Source: Arthrobacter sp. V1I7 (GTDB lineage Bacteria > Actinomycetota > Actinomycetes > Actinomycetales > Micrococcaceae). Taken from it: a stretch of DNA of 64,000 nt. Shown piece after piece: positions 25,225-35,203 of the stretch. The notes beneath the pieces were generated by a model. It was not told the origin of the DNA. It saw only the letters and a list, made by a program, of their open reading frames with translations, and made no database searches. Each line of letters starts with the position of its first letter. The stretch's first letter is position 1. Position numbers and translations under genes: made by a program. The stretch covers positions 868,001 through 932,000 of the forward strand of contig NZ_JAUSYS010000001.1 in NCBI RefSeq assembly GCF_030817015.1. Direction: 5' to 3'.

Positions 25225-26751
25225 TTACACCCGTCCGGCCTGGGTCAGCGGGGCAGCGAAGACGCCGGGAGATACGTGGATGCCCAGGTCCACGAAACGG
25301 TCAATGAAACGTGGGCGGATGCCCGTGGGGACCGGCTTGCCCAGGAACCGGCCATGGGCGTCGACGCCGGCGGCGTAGTCGAAGACGAAGGCATCCTGCA
25401 GCGTGACGATGTCCCCCTCCATCCCCTGGACCTCGGTGACGTGGGTGATCCGGCGGGTGCCATCGCGGAGACGGGAGATCTGGACGATCAGGTTGACGGC
25501 CGAGGCGATCTGCTCCCGGATGGCGCGGAGCGGCAGATCCATGCCGGCCATCAGCACCAGGGTCTCGAGGCGAGCGACGGCCTCCCGGGGCGAGTTCGAG
25601 TGGACGGTTGAGAGGGAGCCGTCGTGGCCGGTGTTCATGGCCTGGAGCATGTCCAGAGACTCGCCGCCGCGGACCTCGCCCACCACGATCCGGTCCGGCC
25701 GCATACGCAGGGAATTCCTCAGCAGCTCGCGGATGGTCACTTCGCCCTTGCCCTCGGTGTTCGGCGGACGGCTTTCGAGCCGGACCACATGGCGCTGCTG
25801 GATCTGGAGTTCGACGGCGTCCTCGATCGTCACGATGCGCTCGTCAGCCGGAAGGAAGGACGAGAGCACGTTCAGCAAAGTCGTCTCGCCGGTGCCGGTG
25901 CCGCCCGATACGATGATGTTCAGCTTCGCTTTCACGCAGGCGTTCAGGAGTTCGGCCATTTCCGGTGTCAGCGTCCCGAACTCGATGAGGTTCCGGACCG
26001 TCAGCGGCACTTTGCTGAACTTGCGGATCGTCAGCGATGACCCTCCGACGGCGAGCGGCGGAATGACGGCGTTGACGCGCGACCCGTCCTCGAGCCGGGC
26101 ATCAACCAGCGGCGAGGACTCGTCGATCCGGCGGCCCACCTTGGAGACAATCCGCTCAATCACCTTGCGCAGGTGGTCTTCTGAGCTGAAGCGGGATTCG
26201 GTCAGGGTCAGCTTGCCGTGCCGCTCGACGTAGATCTGGTCCATCCGGTTGACCATGATTTCGGTGACGGCAGAATCGTCAAGGAGCCTTTGCAAGGGCC
26301 CGTAGCCGAGCACGTCATCCGCGACGTCCTGGACCAAACGTGTCCGTTCCTCGGCCGAGAGCGGGACCTGCTCGGCGTCGATGATCCGAATGAGTTCCTC
26401 CCGTGCGGAGGTACGCAGTTCGTCCTCCTTGACAGCGGAATCGTTGAACCGGGTCCCCATCCGCTCGAACAGGGCAGTCGCGGCGCGCTGCTTGAGGGCC
26501 GCGAAGACATCGACCGGCTGCGGACCCTTTGAACGGAAGTTATCTGCCGACTCAGCGAATCCTGCAGGAACCGCGGGCTGGGGCAGACGCTCGACGATGG
26601 AGGCTGGCTTCCGGGGTGCGACCGCGGCGGCCGTGACCGCTGTCGTGGGCTGAGCGCGTGGGGGAGACTGCGCCGGCGGTGCCGGGGCAGTGGGCGGGGC
26701 CACCGATGGCTGGGTGCCCTCGGCGCTCCTGAGCCGTTCGGAGAGTTTCAA
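25225..26751 (-). CDS. cpaF: Tad secretion ATPase CpaF/TadA with Walker A Lys replaced by Glu
   Basis: The hexameric ATPase that powers Flp pilus assembly. The 508-residue protein has a Pro/Ala-rich start, then ADDVLGYGPLQRLLDDSAVTE, VNAVIPPLAVGGSSLTIRKF, the Asp box IVTIEDAVELQ, Walker B RPDRIVVGEVRGGE and the His box GHDGSLSTVHSNSP. The Walker A reads GGTGTGETTLLN: codon 289 (25887-25885) is GAG where all functional relatives need Lys (AAG). ATP hydrolysis should be abolished. The start is TTG 26751, directly after the cpaE stop. Otherwise full length and in frame. Confidence 0.93.
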   Translation of the reverse strand: MKLSERLRSAEGTQPSVAPPTAPAPPAQSPPRAQPTTAVTAAAVAPRKPASIVERLPQPAVPAGFAESADNFRSKGPQPVDVFAALKQRAATALFERMGTRFNDSAVKEDELRTSAREELIRIIDAEQVPLSAEERTRLVQDVADDVLGYGPLQRLLDDSAVTEIMVNRMDQIYVERHGKLTLTESRFSSEDHLRKVIERIVSKVGRRIDESSPLVDARLEDGSRVNAVIPPLAVGGSSLTIRKFSKVPLTVRNLIEFGTLTPEMAELLNACVKAKLNIIVSGGTGTGETTLLNVLSSFLPADERIVTIEDAVELQIQQRHVVRLESRPPNTEGKGEVTIRELLRNSLRMRPDRIVVGEVRGGESLDMLQAMNTGHDGSLSTVHSNSPREAVARLETLVLMAGMDLPLRAIREQIASAVNLIVQISRLRDGTRRITHVTEVQGMEGDIVTLQDAFVFDYAAGVDAHGRFLGKPVPTGIRPRFIDRFVDLGIHVSPGVFAAPLTQAGRV

Positions 26752-27941
26752 CTAGACCACCACCCGCCGGTGCAGCTTCTTCTGCGTCGTGGCCCGCCAG
26801 GCTGGATCGAACCGTGCCACCAGCTGACCGAGTCCCTTGACGGCAGGGTCCTTGCGGCCACTCTGCAACACCGGGACGCCGCGGTTAGTCGAAAACGCCA
26901 CGGCTTTGGAGCGGGGATGCTGACATCCACGGGAGCTCCGATGGTGGCCTCCACGTCCTGCACGCTAAGACCTGACTTGGAATCGACTATGTTCAGGACC
27001 ACATGGCGTGTCTCCGGCAGCAAGTCCAGCCGGCGAAGGATCTGGAGCCCGGAGCGGAGCCCCCGGATGCTCGGGACGTCCATGGCCGTGACCCAGACGA
27101 CATCCGTGCACTGTTCCATGGCTGCCAGGCCCACCTCCGGCAGTCCCGGGGCGGTGTCCACGACGACGTACTGGAATTGCTCTGCGAGTTGCTCCAGGAG
27201 GCGGGACACTTGTTGCGGGGTGATGTCATCGGCTTCCTCCGGACTCCGCGGCGCACAGAGCGCGTAGATGTTGCTGGGGTGGACTGCCAGGAACGCCTTG
27301 AGGACCAGGGAGTCGTGGCTGGCCGTGGCGGAGACCGCATCGGTGACGGTGTGCTCGGGGTTCAAGTAGAGTCCGGAGGCCACATCGCCGAACTGCAGGT
27401 CGAGATCCACGATGACGACGCCCATCGGGGCCACCTTTCCCAGCCCGATGGCGATGTTGGTGGCGATGGTGGTCTTACCGACGCCACCTTTGGGGGAGAA
27501 GACTCCGATCACCAGGCCTTTGGGAGTCTCGGACTGTTGGACGGCTGTGCTTCGGCTCCGGCTGATGAACGACTGGCAGGCGCGCTCGAGCAGCACGCGG
27601 ATCTGCGCCGGATCAGAGTCGGGGCTGAGGATGTCCCGGATGCCGGCGCGCATGGCCAGCACAACAAAGGCCGGGTCAGGTTCACCGACGAGGACGACGC
27701 TGAGTTCCGGAAGCTGCACGTCGAAGACCGTGGCGAGCCGGAGTGCATCTTCCACTGGCACGTCAGGGCCCAAGATGAGCACCTCGGGCCGCTCCTGGTC
27801 CAGATTTGCGAACAGTTCACCGGGATCGGCCGGATTGACGAAGGCGAACGTCTGCAGTCCGCCGGGAAGTCCTCCGGCGAGGGCCTGGCGCACCCGCGCG
27901 TCGAAGTGGGTATTGGGTGTAATCAGTACGAAGCGGCTCAC
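26752..27941 (-). pseudogene. cpaE: CpaE-like Tad ATPase/receiver protein, frameshifted near the C-terminus
   Basis: Localises the Tad machine in related systems. Order: N-terminal receiver-like domain (MSRFVLITPNTHFDAR, LVGEPDPAFVVLAMRAG), then a MinD/ParA-type ATPase with FSPKGGVGKTTIATNIAIG, VIVDLDLQFGDVA and VVDTAPGLPE. After VDVSIP the frame is lost. One C missing in the G tract 26913-26916 (plus strand) restores a plausible end (RSKAVAFSTNRGVPVLQ through to KKLHRRVVV) with TAG at 26754-26752, touching the cpaF start. The GTG start at 27941 overlaps the corrected cpaB stop. Only the last 59 or so residues are affected. Confidence 0.85.
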
Positions 27942-28713
27942 TTGTAGACCTCCGGTTTCGTGATGATTCCTGGGCGGCCGCTGTCTGTTGCATGAGCGGC
28001 TCCTTGCTCAGCCAGATGCTGGCGGTTTCCGTAAATTCCGAGGCATAGACGATCTTGCCGGCGTCGACGTCGTTCACCGCAACGGTCAGCAATAGGGATC
28101 CGGTAGGCAGCGTCGTGTCTTCAGCAGGTGCAGTACTGCCGTCCGTCGCGGGCTGCGTGGGCGTAGTGACTACGGGGGCGCGCTGCACTGCGGTCACCAG
28201 GACCTTGTGGATGGTCAACTGGGTCGTCTCTTTTTCCGGCTTGGCTTCAAGCCCGCCGTTCTTCAGGGAAATGAAGATTCCCACATGGTCACCTGGTACC
28301 AGCCGGCCACCGACGACCCGCTGCGGTTCCAGCTGGAAGGAGACCTCCTGCAGACCCTCCGGGACCTGCACGGAGCCGCTGGCCCGGAGCTCCTCCGGCG
28401 CTATCAGCCGCTCAGCGACGAGCTGTTCACCCGGGAGCAGGTCGACGGCGGTTACCTTCCCGGTAAGACCATCGAAGTTCTTCAGCGCCGATTTTGTGAC
28501 CGCCTTGCCGGGAAGTTCCTCGCTGGCCACGAAGGCTTTGAGGGCGGCTACTGTAGTGCCGGCGGGAACAGCCTGCTTGACCACGAGAACCGAGACCGGC
28601 TCCAGGTTCTGCACGGCCCGGGTGTCGGCTCCTTGCGCGTAGCTGACCACAAGGATGGCTCCGACGATGGCGAGCACTACGGCCGCCAATCCTGCCAATA
28701 AGCGTGACTTCAA
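27938..28713 (-). pseudogene. cpaB: CpaB/RcpC-like Flp pilus assembly protein, frameshifted near its end
   Basis: CpaB proteins are periplasmic or extracytoplasmic Tad components with SAF domains. Seen: one N-terminal membrane anchor (SRLLAGLAAVVLAIVGAILV), the SAF region VLVVKQAVPAGTTVAALKAF, and FQLEPQRVVGGRLVPGDHVG. After EPLMQQTAAAQ the frame is lost. One base missing at CC 27969-27970 restores IITKPEVYK and a TGA at 27940-27938 that overlaps the cpaE GTG start, as expected in a tight operon. Intact length is about 258 residues. The lesion affects only the last dozen residues, so function might survive. Confidence 0.82.
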
Positions 28714-28746
28714 AGACTGCTCCTGAACTGCTGGGTCGAAAACGTG

Positions 28747-29787
28747 CTACTGGATGAGCCGGACGATAGTTGCCCCACTGGCGTCCACGCGGCCGAGAGT
28801 GAATCCGTCCGCCAGGGAGACATACTCGATGAAGCTGCCGATGATCCCCCTGCAGCTTCCATCGCAGGCCACCGAGGAAGAAACGTAGGCTGTGCTGTTC
28901 CGGAATGTTTTGGGGAGGTCGTCGTTACCGCTGAACTTCCAGCCGGCCACCTTGAATGATGCAAAGTACTTCAACCCGTAGACGGCGCCCGATCCGGTGC
29001 CGCTCACGTCGTCGAAGACCGGCAACAGCACGACAACGTCCTTGCCGGCCGTGATGTCGCTGGCCCAACGCTGCAGGATCGCCAAGCAGATGTCCGGCGC
29101 CCCGCTGTTGCCCGGGTCGCTTCCGCCCTCGGCGACGTCGAGGTCTATCAATCCGCCACAAACGCCCGGATCACTGGTCAGCCAGCCAAAGCCACCTGAA
29201 ACCGGGGCGCCGGATGGACTGTAGAAGCAGTCCGGGTTGGCGTTGCTGCCGTGGTTCTGAAGCAGCTGCAGCGTCCCGTCGACGTGGTTCTGGACCTGGC
29301 AGATCGAGAAAGTGACGGGAAACGCCGTAGGACCCGCCAGCGGGCTGCCCCACTGGACCGTTGAGGCGGCAGTGACTTCGGTGGTGTTGATGCCGAGAGC
29401 GCGGGCGAAGAACAATGAAACATGGTTGGGTTCCTTGCCGGCTTCCTGGGCTCCGGCAGCGACGGTAACGGTGTGGGTGGCCGTGTCCAGGGTCAACGAC
29501 TGGACATTGCTGAGCCGGTCCCCGGCGTTGCTGCTGGCGAGGCTTCGTGCAAGCGCTGAGATGGCCGAGCATTCGGGGTCGTTGGCGTCTTTGGCGCATT
29601 TCTGCGCCACGGCCAGGGCCGCGGCGTCCGACCCGTTGCGAAGCTGGGTCCGCTCGGAGTAGAGCATGCCGACGTCGATCGCGAGGGCAGTGAATCCCAG
29701 CAAGGCAACCATAATGATGGCGACGATGACGCTGATGCCGCCGCGCTCGCCGTCCTCGCGACAAGGTTTCTTCCTCAACCGCCGCAC
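28747..29787 (-). CDS. TadG-like pilus-associated protein
   Basis: A 346-residue protein with one N-terminal membrane segment in the prepilin-like context ERGGISVIVAIIMVALLGFT, then SERTQLRNGSDAAALAVAQ, typical of TadG/DUF2134-type N-termini. The long extracytoplasmic part contains six or more cysteines and Gly/Ser/Asp-rich loops. Start GTG 29787, overlapping the tadE stop, is preferred over an ATG further upstream that would read into tadE. It is probably a minor pilin or surface component. Confidence 0.75.
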   Translation of the reverse strand: MRRLRKKPCREDGERGGISVIVAIIMVALLGFTALAIDVGMLYSERTQLRNGSDAAALAVAQKCAKDANDPECSAISALARSLASSNAGDRLSNVQSLTLDTATHTVTVAAGAQEAGKEPNHVSLFFARALGINTTEVTAASTVQWGSPLAGPTAFPVTFSICQVQNHVDGTLQLLQNHGSNANPDCFYSPSGAPVSGGFGWLTSDPGVCGGLIDLDVAEGGSDPGNSGAPDICLAILQRWASDITAGKDVVVLLPVFDDVSGTGSGAVYGLKYFASFKVAGWKFSGNDDLPKTFRNSTAYVSSSVACDGSCRGIIGSFIEYVSLADGFTLGRVDASGATIVRLIQ

Positions 29788-30149
29788 AGCATCACACCCC
29801 TGCCTTCCATCGCGAACGGCGCAGCAATGCCGGTCATGGTTGAAAACGAATAGGTGATCGTAAGTGAGACCTGCGCGCCGGGGGTACATGTCGAAGGAGT
29901 CACAGCGATGTTGGCGTCCGTCAACGCCGGCTGCAGCCCCGTGGCAGCGTTTCTGACTGCGGTGCGGGCGGCCGTTGGCGTGTTATTGATGGCCATGACG
30001 CGGACGCCCTCGCGGGCGGCGCTGGAGAGCGTGATCTGGGTGTTGTAGGCCCGGCCGAACTCCATAATTCCCAGCAGCAGCAGTACCAGGACGGGGGCAA
30101 GAAGAGCGAACTCCACCGCGACGGCGCCCCGTTCGGATGTTTTGGACAA
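29775..30149 (-). CDS. tadE: TadE-like pseudopilin
   Basis: A 124-residue minor pseudopilin. SERGAVAVEFALLAPVLVLL is the cleavage and membrane motif, and LGIMEFGRAYNTQITLSSAA follows as in TadE. The start is TTG 30149, behind AGGAAGG, which places the membrane helix at residues 10-30. A longer frame would extend into sequence without resemblance to the family. The stop overlaps the start of the TadG-like gene. Confidence 0.82.
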   Translation of the reverse strand: MSKTSERGAVAVEFALLAPVLVLLLLGIMEFGRAYNTQITLSSAAREGVRVMAINNTPTAARTAVRNAATGLQPALTDANIAVTPSTCTPGAQVSLTITYSFSTMTGIAAPFAMEGRGVMLCGG

Positions 30150-30252
30150 GGGGCCGCCTTCCTGAATGTGCCAGTTGCAAGAAACGAATGTGTGGTGGCG
30201 GCTCAGGGCCGCCACCACACGCTCGAGGTCCAAAAAGGTCGGGCCAAGCCGA

Positions 30253-30495
30253 TTACGTGCACTTAGCCGGAACTGCGGCAGTGCTGGCCGTGGCCGCAGT
30301 GCCTGCGACGAAGGCGCCGCCGCTGATCGAGCACTTCGCTTTCGTGAAGGTGTCGGCCAAGGTCCCGCCCAGTAGCGTGACGGCGACGATGATCACGACG
30401 GCGATGAGCGACACCATGATGCCGTATTCGACGGCGGTGGCGCCGCGCTGATCGCGGCGAAGACGGGTTGCGAGGTTGGCGAAAAAGGAACGCAT
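30253..30495 (-). CDS. flp: Flp family type IVb pilin
   Basis: The major pilin: 80 residues, a short basic leader, then DQRGATAVEYGIMVSLIAVV, the Flp prepilin cleavage site (after Gly) and hydrophobic stalk, followed by LGGTLADTFTKAKC and a short Ala/Thr-rich tail. ATG 30495 has AGGAGT eight bases upstream. It stands at the head of the pilus locus, between the prepilin peptidase and tadE. The 196 bases upstream probably carry its promoter, but I see no convincing boxes. Confidence 0.9.
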   Translation of the reverse strand: MRSFFANLATRLRRDQRGATAVEYGIMVSLIAVVIIVAVTLLGGTLADTFTKAKCSISGGAFVAGTAATASTAAVPAKCT

Positions 30496-30691
30496 GGGGA
30501 CTCCTGAGCGAGTTGGGGGCTGGCCCTGCACCAGCACTGAGAGCAACTTAGCAAGCACCGACACGCTCAATATTGGACGTGGGTGCATCCTGTGCTAAGT
30601 CTTCCCAAACTGCACTCTTTCTGTGCGTTCCCTGCGCAGATCCTGCATTGGAGCTGCAAATTCCCGGGCCTGCACTGGAGCCCACTGGGAG

Positions 30692-31358
30692 TCAGGGCAT
30701 CAAGAGGATGACCGTCAGGGCGGCGCAAAGCATGGACGGGCCGTGAGCGACTTCCCGTGGCTTGTTTCCGCGGTTTCTCAGCATAAGGACGAGGGAATAC
30801 CAGGCCACCCGCAACGAAGCCCAGGGCGCCGCCGTAGAACAGCTGAGACCAGCCTTGGTAGCCCAGGTACAGTCCGAGTGGTGCTGCGAGCTTGACGTCG
30901 CCCATTCCGAGGCCGTTTCGGCTGGCCAGAGCAAGAATCAGGTAACCCGCGAACAAAATTACGGCGCCACCGACGCCACGCACCAGGTTTTCTGCTTCGC
31001 CGGCTGCTCCTGCTGCGAGCGTCAGCAGTAGCAGCCCGGCGCCCAGCAGGGGGAGTACTAGCCGGTTCGGAAGCAAGTGGTGAAGGACGTCGATCCGCGC
31101 CAGCTGGACCCCGGCGATAGCGAGCAGCAAATAGGCCGGCAGCTCAGCTGCCGCGCCGAAGCGCCATGCGAGCAAAGCGGACAGCCCGAAGGTGACGGCC
31201 GCCGTCGTGATCCTGGCTATCGTGGATGGTGTAGCCGCCAGATGGGGCAGCAGGCGCCGGATGAGTAATTCGGCCAGCAGCCCGAGGAGCAGCCCGAGAG
31301 CACCGATCGCCGTCATAAAGAACGGGAGAGCGGAGCCTGTTGCGGCGGGGTCGGACAC
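30692..31358 (-). pseudogene. A24-family prepilin peptidase, frameshifted
   Basis: Membrane aspartyl protease that cuts Flp prepilins. Seen: several membrane segments, the first catalytic Asp in LARIDVLHHLLPNRL and the second in NGLGMGDVKLAAPLG. After FVAGGLV the frame is lost. One A too many at 30796-30797 (plus strand) explains it: without it SLVLMLRNRGNKPREVAHG and the stop at 30692 follow, and the length becomes exactly 222 codons. The start is GTG 31358 behind GGAGGAACC. The lesion lies after both active-site Asp residues but before the last helix. Confidence 0.82.
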
Positions 31359-31652
31359 GGTTCCTCCAGGGCTGCAGCGGGCCGGAGCCGGGCAGGACGC
31401 CCCCGGACACCCCATTTTGACCCAAGGCCCCGTCTTCCGCTATTCTTGGTAGTCGTTGTGCGTGTCCTTTCCGATGATGCGTGCCCGTATGAGAATCCGG
31501 TTGCAGGATAGCTACTCATCGTGCACATTCGGGACCATAGGACTACTGGTTACATAGAGCCCTCACCTCTGTTCCGGTAGCGCATAGATAGTAGGTGCAC
31601 TTTCGCGTGACGCCTAAAACAAGAACGCCAGAACAAGAACGAGGCAAACACC

Positions 31653-32096
31653 GTGCGTACGTACACCCCGAAGCCCGGCGATATCAACCGCCAGTGGCAT
31701 GTCATTGACGCCACAGACGTTGTCCTTGGTCGTCTCGCGAGCCAGACCGCAATCCTGCTGCGCGGCAAGCACAAGGCCACCTTTGCGTCCCACATGGACA
31801 TGGGCGACTTCGTCATCATCATCAACGCTGAAAAGGTCGCCCTCACCGGCGCCAAGCTGGAGCAGAAGCGCGCATACCGCCACTCCGGCTACCCGGGCGG
31901 CCTGACCTCCGTCAACTACGCGGAGCTGCTGGAATCCAACCCGGTCCGCGCTGTGGAGAAGGCCATCAAGGGCATGCTCCCCAAGAACTCCCTCGCTGCA
32001 CAGCAGCTGGGCAAGCTGAAGGTCTACCGCGGTGCAGAGCACCCGCACGCCGCTCAGCAGCCCAAGACTTTCGAAATCACCCAGGTCGCCCAGTAG
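31653..32096 (+). CDS. rplM: 50S ribosomal protein L13
   Basis: L13 is an early assembly protein of the large subunit. The 147-residue product begins [20 protein letters not shown] and contains [20 protein letters not shown] and AVKGML-like [20 protein letters not shown]. The start is GTG 31653. The 294-base stretch upstream contains no gene and probably holds the promoter and leader of the rplM-rpsI operon; I see no clear -35/-10 pair in it. Confidence 0.97.
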   Translation: MRTYTPKPGDINRQWHVIDATDVVLGRLASQTAILLRGKHKATFASHMDMGDFVIIINAEKVALTGAKLEQKRAYRHSGYPGGLTSVNYAELLESNPVRAVEKAIKGMLPKNSLAAQQLGKLKVYRGAEHPHAAQQPKTFEITQVAQ

Positions 32097-32132
32097 TCCT
32101 GGCCACCAACCAACTTTTTATCAAGGAGAATC

Positions 32133-32642
32133 GTGGCTCAGAACGAAGAACTGACCACCGAAGCCGTTGAGGCTGAGGAAAACCTGACCAGCTACACCTC
32201 GGAAAGCGGTCCTGTTGAAGCAGAAGCGCCGAAGAAGGAACGCCCGGCCCTCACGGTCGCCGGCGCAGCAGTTGGCCGCCGCAAGGAAGCTGTCGCCCGC
32301 GTGCGCATCGTGCCCGGCACCGGCAAGTGGACCATCAACGGCCGCGAACTGGCCAACTACTTCCCGAACAAGCTGCACCAGCAGGATGTCAACGAACCCT
32401 TCAAGATCCTCGATCTTGATGGCGCCTACGACGTCATTGCCCGCATCCACGGCGGCGGCATCTCCGGTCAGGCCGGTGCCCTGCGCCTCGGTATCGCCCG
32501 TTCCCTGAACGAGATCGATACCGAGAACAACCGCGCGACCCTCAAGAAGGCCGGTTACCTTCGCCGTGACGCACGCGTCATCGAGCGTAAGAAGGCTGGT
32601 CTCAAGAAGGCCCGTAAGGCTCAGCAGTACTCCAAGCGCTAA
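32133..32642 (+). CDS. rpsI: 30S ribosomal protein S9 with acidic N-terminal extension
   Basis: S9 contacts the P-site tRNA with its C-terminal tail. The family part starts at [20 protein letters not shown] and ends with the invariant QYSKR. An acidic extension of about 45 residues precedes it, giving 169 residues in all; long S9 N-termini are common in Actinobacteria. The start is GTG 32133 behind AAGGAG, 36 bases after rplM. Confidence 0.97.
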   Translation: MAQNEELTTEAVEAEENLTSYTSESGPVEAEAPKKERPALTVAGAAVGRRKEAVARVRIVPGTGKWTINGRELANYFPNKLHQQDVNEPFKILDLDGAYDVIARIHGGGISGQAGALRLGIARSLNEIDTENNRATLKKAGYLRRDARVIERKKAGLKKARKAQQYSKR

Positions 32643-32741
32643 AAATGCGCCTTCCCGACCATCGGCCGCTGGCGCGACCGGTGGGTGGGGCCCTCGGCGC
32701 TTTTTAGCGCTCGGATCCACAAGCGCTAAAGTCCGCTTGCG

Positions 32742-32777
32742 AAAGCCCGTTCCGCCCTCGTGGCGGAGCGGGCTTTT
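32742..32777 (+). terminator. intrinsic terminator after rpsI
   Basis: Fifteen-base arms AAAGCCCGTTCCGCC and GGCGGAGCGGGCTTT (one G-U pair), a five-base loop and TTTT at 32774-32777. It lies 100 bases after rpsI and before glmM. A weaker complementary pair (GCGCC/GGCGC) precedes it. Confidence 0.8.
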
Positions 32778-32863
32778 GGCATTAAGCCGGCTGAACGGCG
32801 CGAATCCACCCGGCACCAGGACGCCGGCCGGCGGCGCCGGGCAGAATGTTCGCACTCATCGAC

Positions 32864-32869
32864 TAAACT
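32864..32869 (+). promoter_or_regulatory. leaderless-type -10 box of glmM
   Basis: TAAACT ends seven bases before ATG 32877, and there is no Shine-Dalgarno. It follows the rpsI terminator, so glmM needs its own promoter. Confidence 0.5.
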
Positions 32870-32876
32870 TGATCCG

Positions 32877-34238
32877 ATGTCGAGATTATTTGGAACAGAT
32901 GGTGTCCGAGGTTTGGCGAACGGCCTACTGACTGCGGAGCTGGCGTTGCAGCTGGCCCAGGCCGCCGCCGTCGTGCTGGGACACAACCGCACTACCAGCC
33001 GAGCACGACCCCGCGCCGTGGTCGCCCGCGACCCGCGCGCCAGCGGTGAGTTCCTCGCGGCTGCCGTGGAAGCAGGGCTCTCCAGTTCCGGCATCGACGT
33101 ATACGACGCGGGCGTGCTCCCGACGCCGGCAGCGGCCTACCTGGTGGCCGACCTGGACGCGGACTTCGGCGTGATGATCTCCGCCTCCCATAACCCCGCC
33201 CCGGACAACGGGATCAAGTTCTTCGCCCGCGGCGGCCAGAAGCTGCCCGACGACGTCGAGAACGCCATCGAGGAGCGGCTGGGCCAGGAGCCCTTCCGTC
33301 CCGTCGGCGGCGAAGTGGGCCGCATTCAGCGCTTCTCGGACGCCGAGGACCGCTACATCGTGCACCTCCTCGGGACGCTTCCGCACCGCCTGGACGGGCT
33401 CAAAGTCGTCCTGGACTGCGCCCACGGTGCAGCCAGCGGCTGTTCCCCGCAGGTCTTCAAGGACGCAGGCGCGGATCTCGTGGTGATCGGCGCCGAACCC
33501 GACGGCCTCAACATCAACGAGGGCGTCGGCTCCACCCACCTGGGACCACTGAAGCGCGCTGTGCTGGAGCATGGCGCCGACCTGGGCATTGCCCACGACG
33601 GCGATGCGGACCGCTGCCTCGCCGTGGACCACGAGGGCAACGAGGTTGACGGCGACGAGATCATGGCCATCCTCGCTGTCGCCCTGAAGGCCGCGGGGAA
33701 GCTCAAGGACAATGTCCTGGTCGCGACCGTGATGAGCAACCTGGGACTCAAGATCGCGCTGCGCGCGGCCGGTATCAGCCTGCGCGAGACCGGAGTGGGG
33801 GACCGCTACGTCCTCGAGGGAATGCGCGAAGGCGGCTTCAACCTCGGCGGCGAGCAGTCCGGGCACGTCATCTTTGCCGACCACGCCACGACCGGCGACG
33901 GCGTCCTGACGGGTCTCCAGATTGCGGCCCAGGTGGCCCTCACGGGACGGCCCCTGAAGGAGCTGGCCACGGTCATGACCAAGCTTCCGCAGGTCCTCAT
34001 CAACGTCAAGGGCGTGGACCGCACCCGGGTGCACGGCGACGAGGCCGTGGCCGCGGCCGTTGCGCGCGCCGAAGCCGAGCTCGGCGACACCGGGCGGGTC
34101 CTCCTGCGTCCTTCCGGCACGGAGCCCGTGGTGCGGGTGATGGTCGAGGCCGGAGACGAAGGGACCGCCCAGGCCGTCGCTGAACGCCTGGCTCAGGTGG
34201 TCCGGACCGAACTGGCGCTGGCGCTCGTTCCGGACTGA
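32877..34238 (+). CDS. glmM: phosphoglucosamine mutase
   Basis: Converts glucosamine-6-phosphate to glucosamine-1-phosphate for peptidoglycan precursor synthesis. The 453-residue protein begins [15 protein letters not shown]; the active phosphoserine is S104 in [13 protein letters not shown], the metal loop is [12 protein letters not shown], the sugar loop is GGEQSGH, and the phosphate loop is [15 protein letters not shown] 32877 is preferred over an in-frame start at 32760, which would read through the rpsI terminator. glmS, the preceding enzyme, lies 2 kb downstream. Confidence 0.97.
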   Translation: MSRLFGTDGVRGLANGLLTAELALQLAQAAAVVLGHNRTTSRARPRAVVARDPRASGEFLAAAVEAGLSSSGIDVYDAGVLPTPAAAYLVADLDADFGVMISASHNPAPDNGIKFFARGGQKLPDDVENAIEERLGQEPFRPVGGEVGRIQRFSDAEDRYIVHLLGTLPHRLDGLKVVLDCAHGAASGCSPQVFKDAGADLVVIGAEPDGLNINEGVGSTHLGPLKRAVLEHGADLGIAHDGDADRCLAVDHEGNEVDGDEIMAILAVALKAAGKLKDNVLVATVMSNLGLKIALRAAGISLRETGVGDRYVLEGMREGGFNLGGEQSGHVIFADHATTGDGVLTGLQIAAQVALTGRPLKELATVMTKLPQVLINVKGVDRTRVHGDEAVAAAVARAEAELGDTGRVLLRPSGTEPVVRVMVEAGDEGTAQAVAERLAQVVRTELALALVPD

Positions 34239-34292
34239 GGATCCGCCCTCGCGCAGCATTTTAACTCTGCCCAGGGTGGTGTCCGCTGCCGG

Positions 34293-35198
34293 TTACAGGT
34301 AGGCCGGGGCGGCTTCCAGGCCGAAGTACTCCTCCAGCGTGCCGATGCCACCGTTCTTCATCTCGGTGGCCACCTCCGGGCCGATGTAACGCAGATGCCA
34401 GGGCTCGTAGTAATAGCCGGTGATCCCGTGCAGCATCCAGGGGTAGCGCACCACGAAGCCGAACAGGTGGGCATTGGCCTGCGCCCAGACTGCTGCCGGC
34501 TGCTGGGCGAACCGGGGCGTGAAGCTGTCCGCCCCGCTGCCGTCGCCGATGTCGAAGGCCCAGCCGGTCTGATGCTCGGAATAGCCCGGCCGGGCCGAGG
34601 CGGTATCCGCAGCGGCTTGTCCTTGCGATTTCACGTAGCCGCTGTACGTGGCCGCCTGCGTGACATAGGAACGGTACCCGCTGGCAAGAGTCAGGGTCAC
34701 GCCGGCCCCGGCCGCGGCCGCGAACATCTTCTCCGCAGCTGCCGCCGTCGTGCCGTTAAGCAGGGAGGCCTCACCGGCCGCGGCGAGACGGACGGCCGGC
34801 CGGACAAGGTCCGTCGGCTTGAACGTGGAGGGCGCCAGCGGCCGGTGCTTGTTGACCACAACCCAGGGACTCGCCGGATCGATGAGCGAGTGCCGCGGCG
34901 CCGCCGGGGCGGTTGCTGCGGGCGGTGCCGGTGCGGGGGCGGCAGCCGCGGACGTTGCCGCGGCCGCCGGGGTTGATGCCAAAGGTGGCACCAGCGGGCT
35001 GGCGCTGGATGCCGGAGCCGCCTTCGTGGTGGCAATGCCGGCCGCGGACGACGGCGGGGGAGGAGTTTCGGGGGCGCAGGCGGCAAGGGCCGCCAGTCCG
35101 GAACCGGCCATCAGCAGGCGGCTGAAGGCCCGTCGGGTGGGGCCGGCCGGTCCGGATTCCGGGCCTGGTTCCTGCCCGGCGGAGCCATCGTGGCACAC
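34293..35198 (-). CDS. D-alanyl-D-alanine carboxypeptidase, VanY/M15B type, lipoprotein
   Basis: A zinc peptidase that trims the terminal D-Ala of peptidoglycan stems. The N-terminus combines a twin-arginine stretch (TRRAFSRLLMAG) with a lipobox LAALAAC, so Tat export and lipid anchoring are likely. A Pro/Ala/Ser-rich linker runs from residue about 42 to 105. The M15B domain follows with LASGYRSYVTQ, zinc ligands in YSEHQTGWAFDIGD and EPWHLRYIG. Length is 301. The start is GTG 35198, five bases after the coaA stop, so both are one transcript. Confidence 0.9.
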   Translation of the reverse strand: MCHDGSAGQEPGPESGPAGPTRRAFSRLLMAGSGLAALAACAPETPPPPSSAAGIATTKAAPASSASPLVPPLASTPAAAATSAAAAPAPAPPAATAPAAPRHSLIDPASPWVVVNKHRPLAPSTFKPTDLVRPAVRLAAAGEASLLNGTTAAAAEKMFAAAAGAGVTLTLASGYRSYVTQAATYSGYVKSQGQAAADTASARPGYSEHQTGWAFDIGDGSGADSFTPRFAQQPAAVWAQANAHLFGFVVRYPWMLHGITGYYYEPWHLRYIGPEVATEMKNGGIGTLEEYFGLEAAPAYL

Positions 35199-35203
35199 CG
35201 CTG

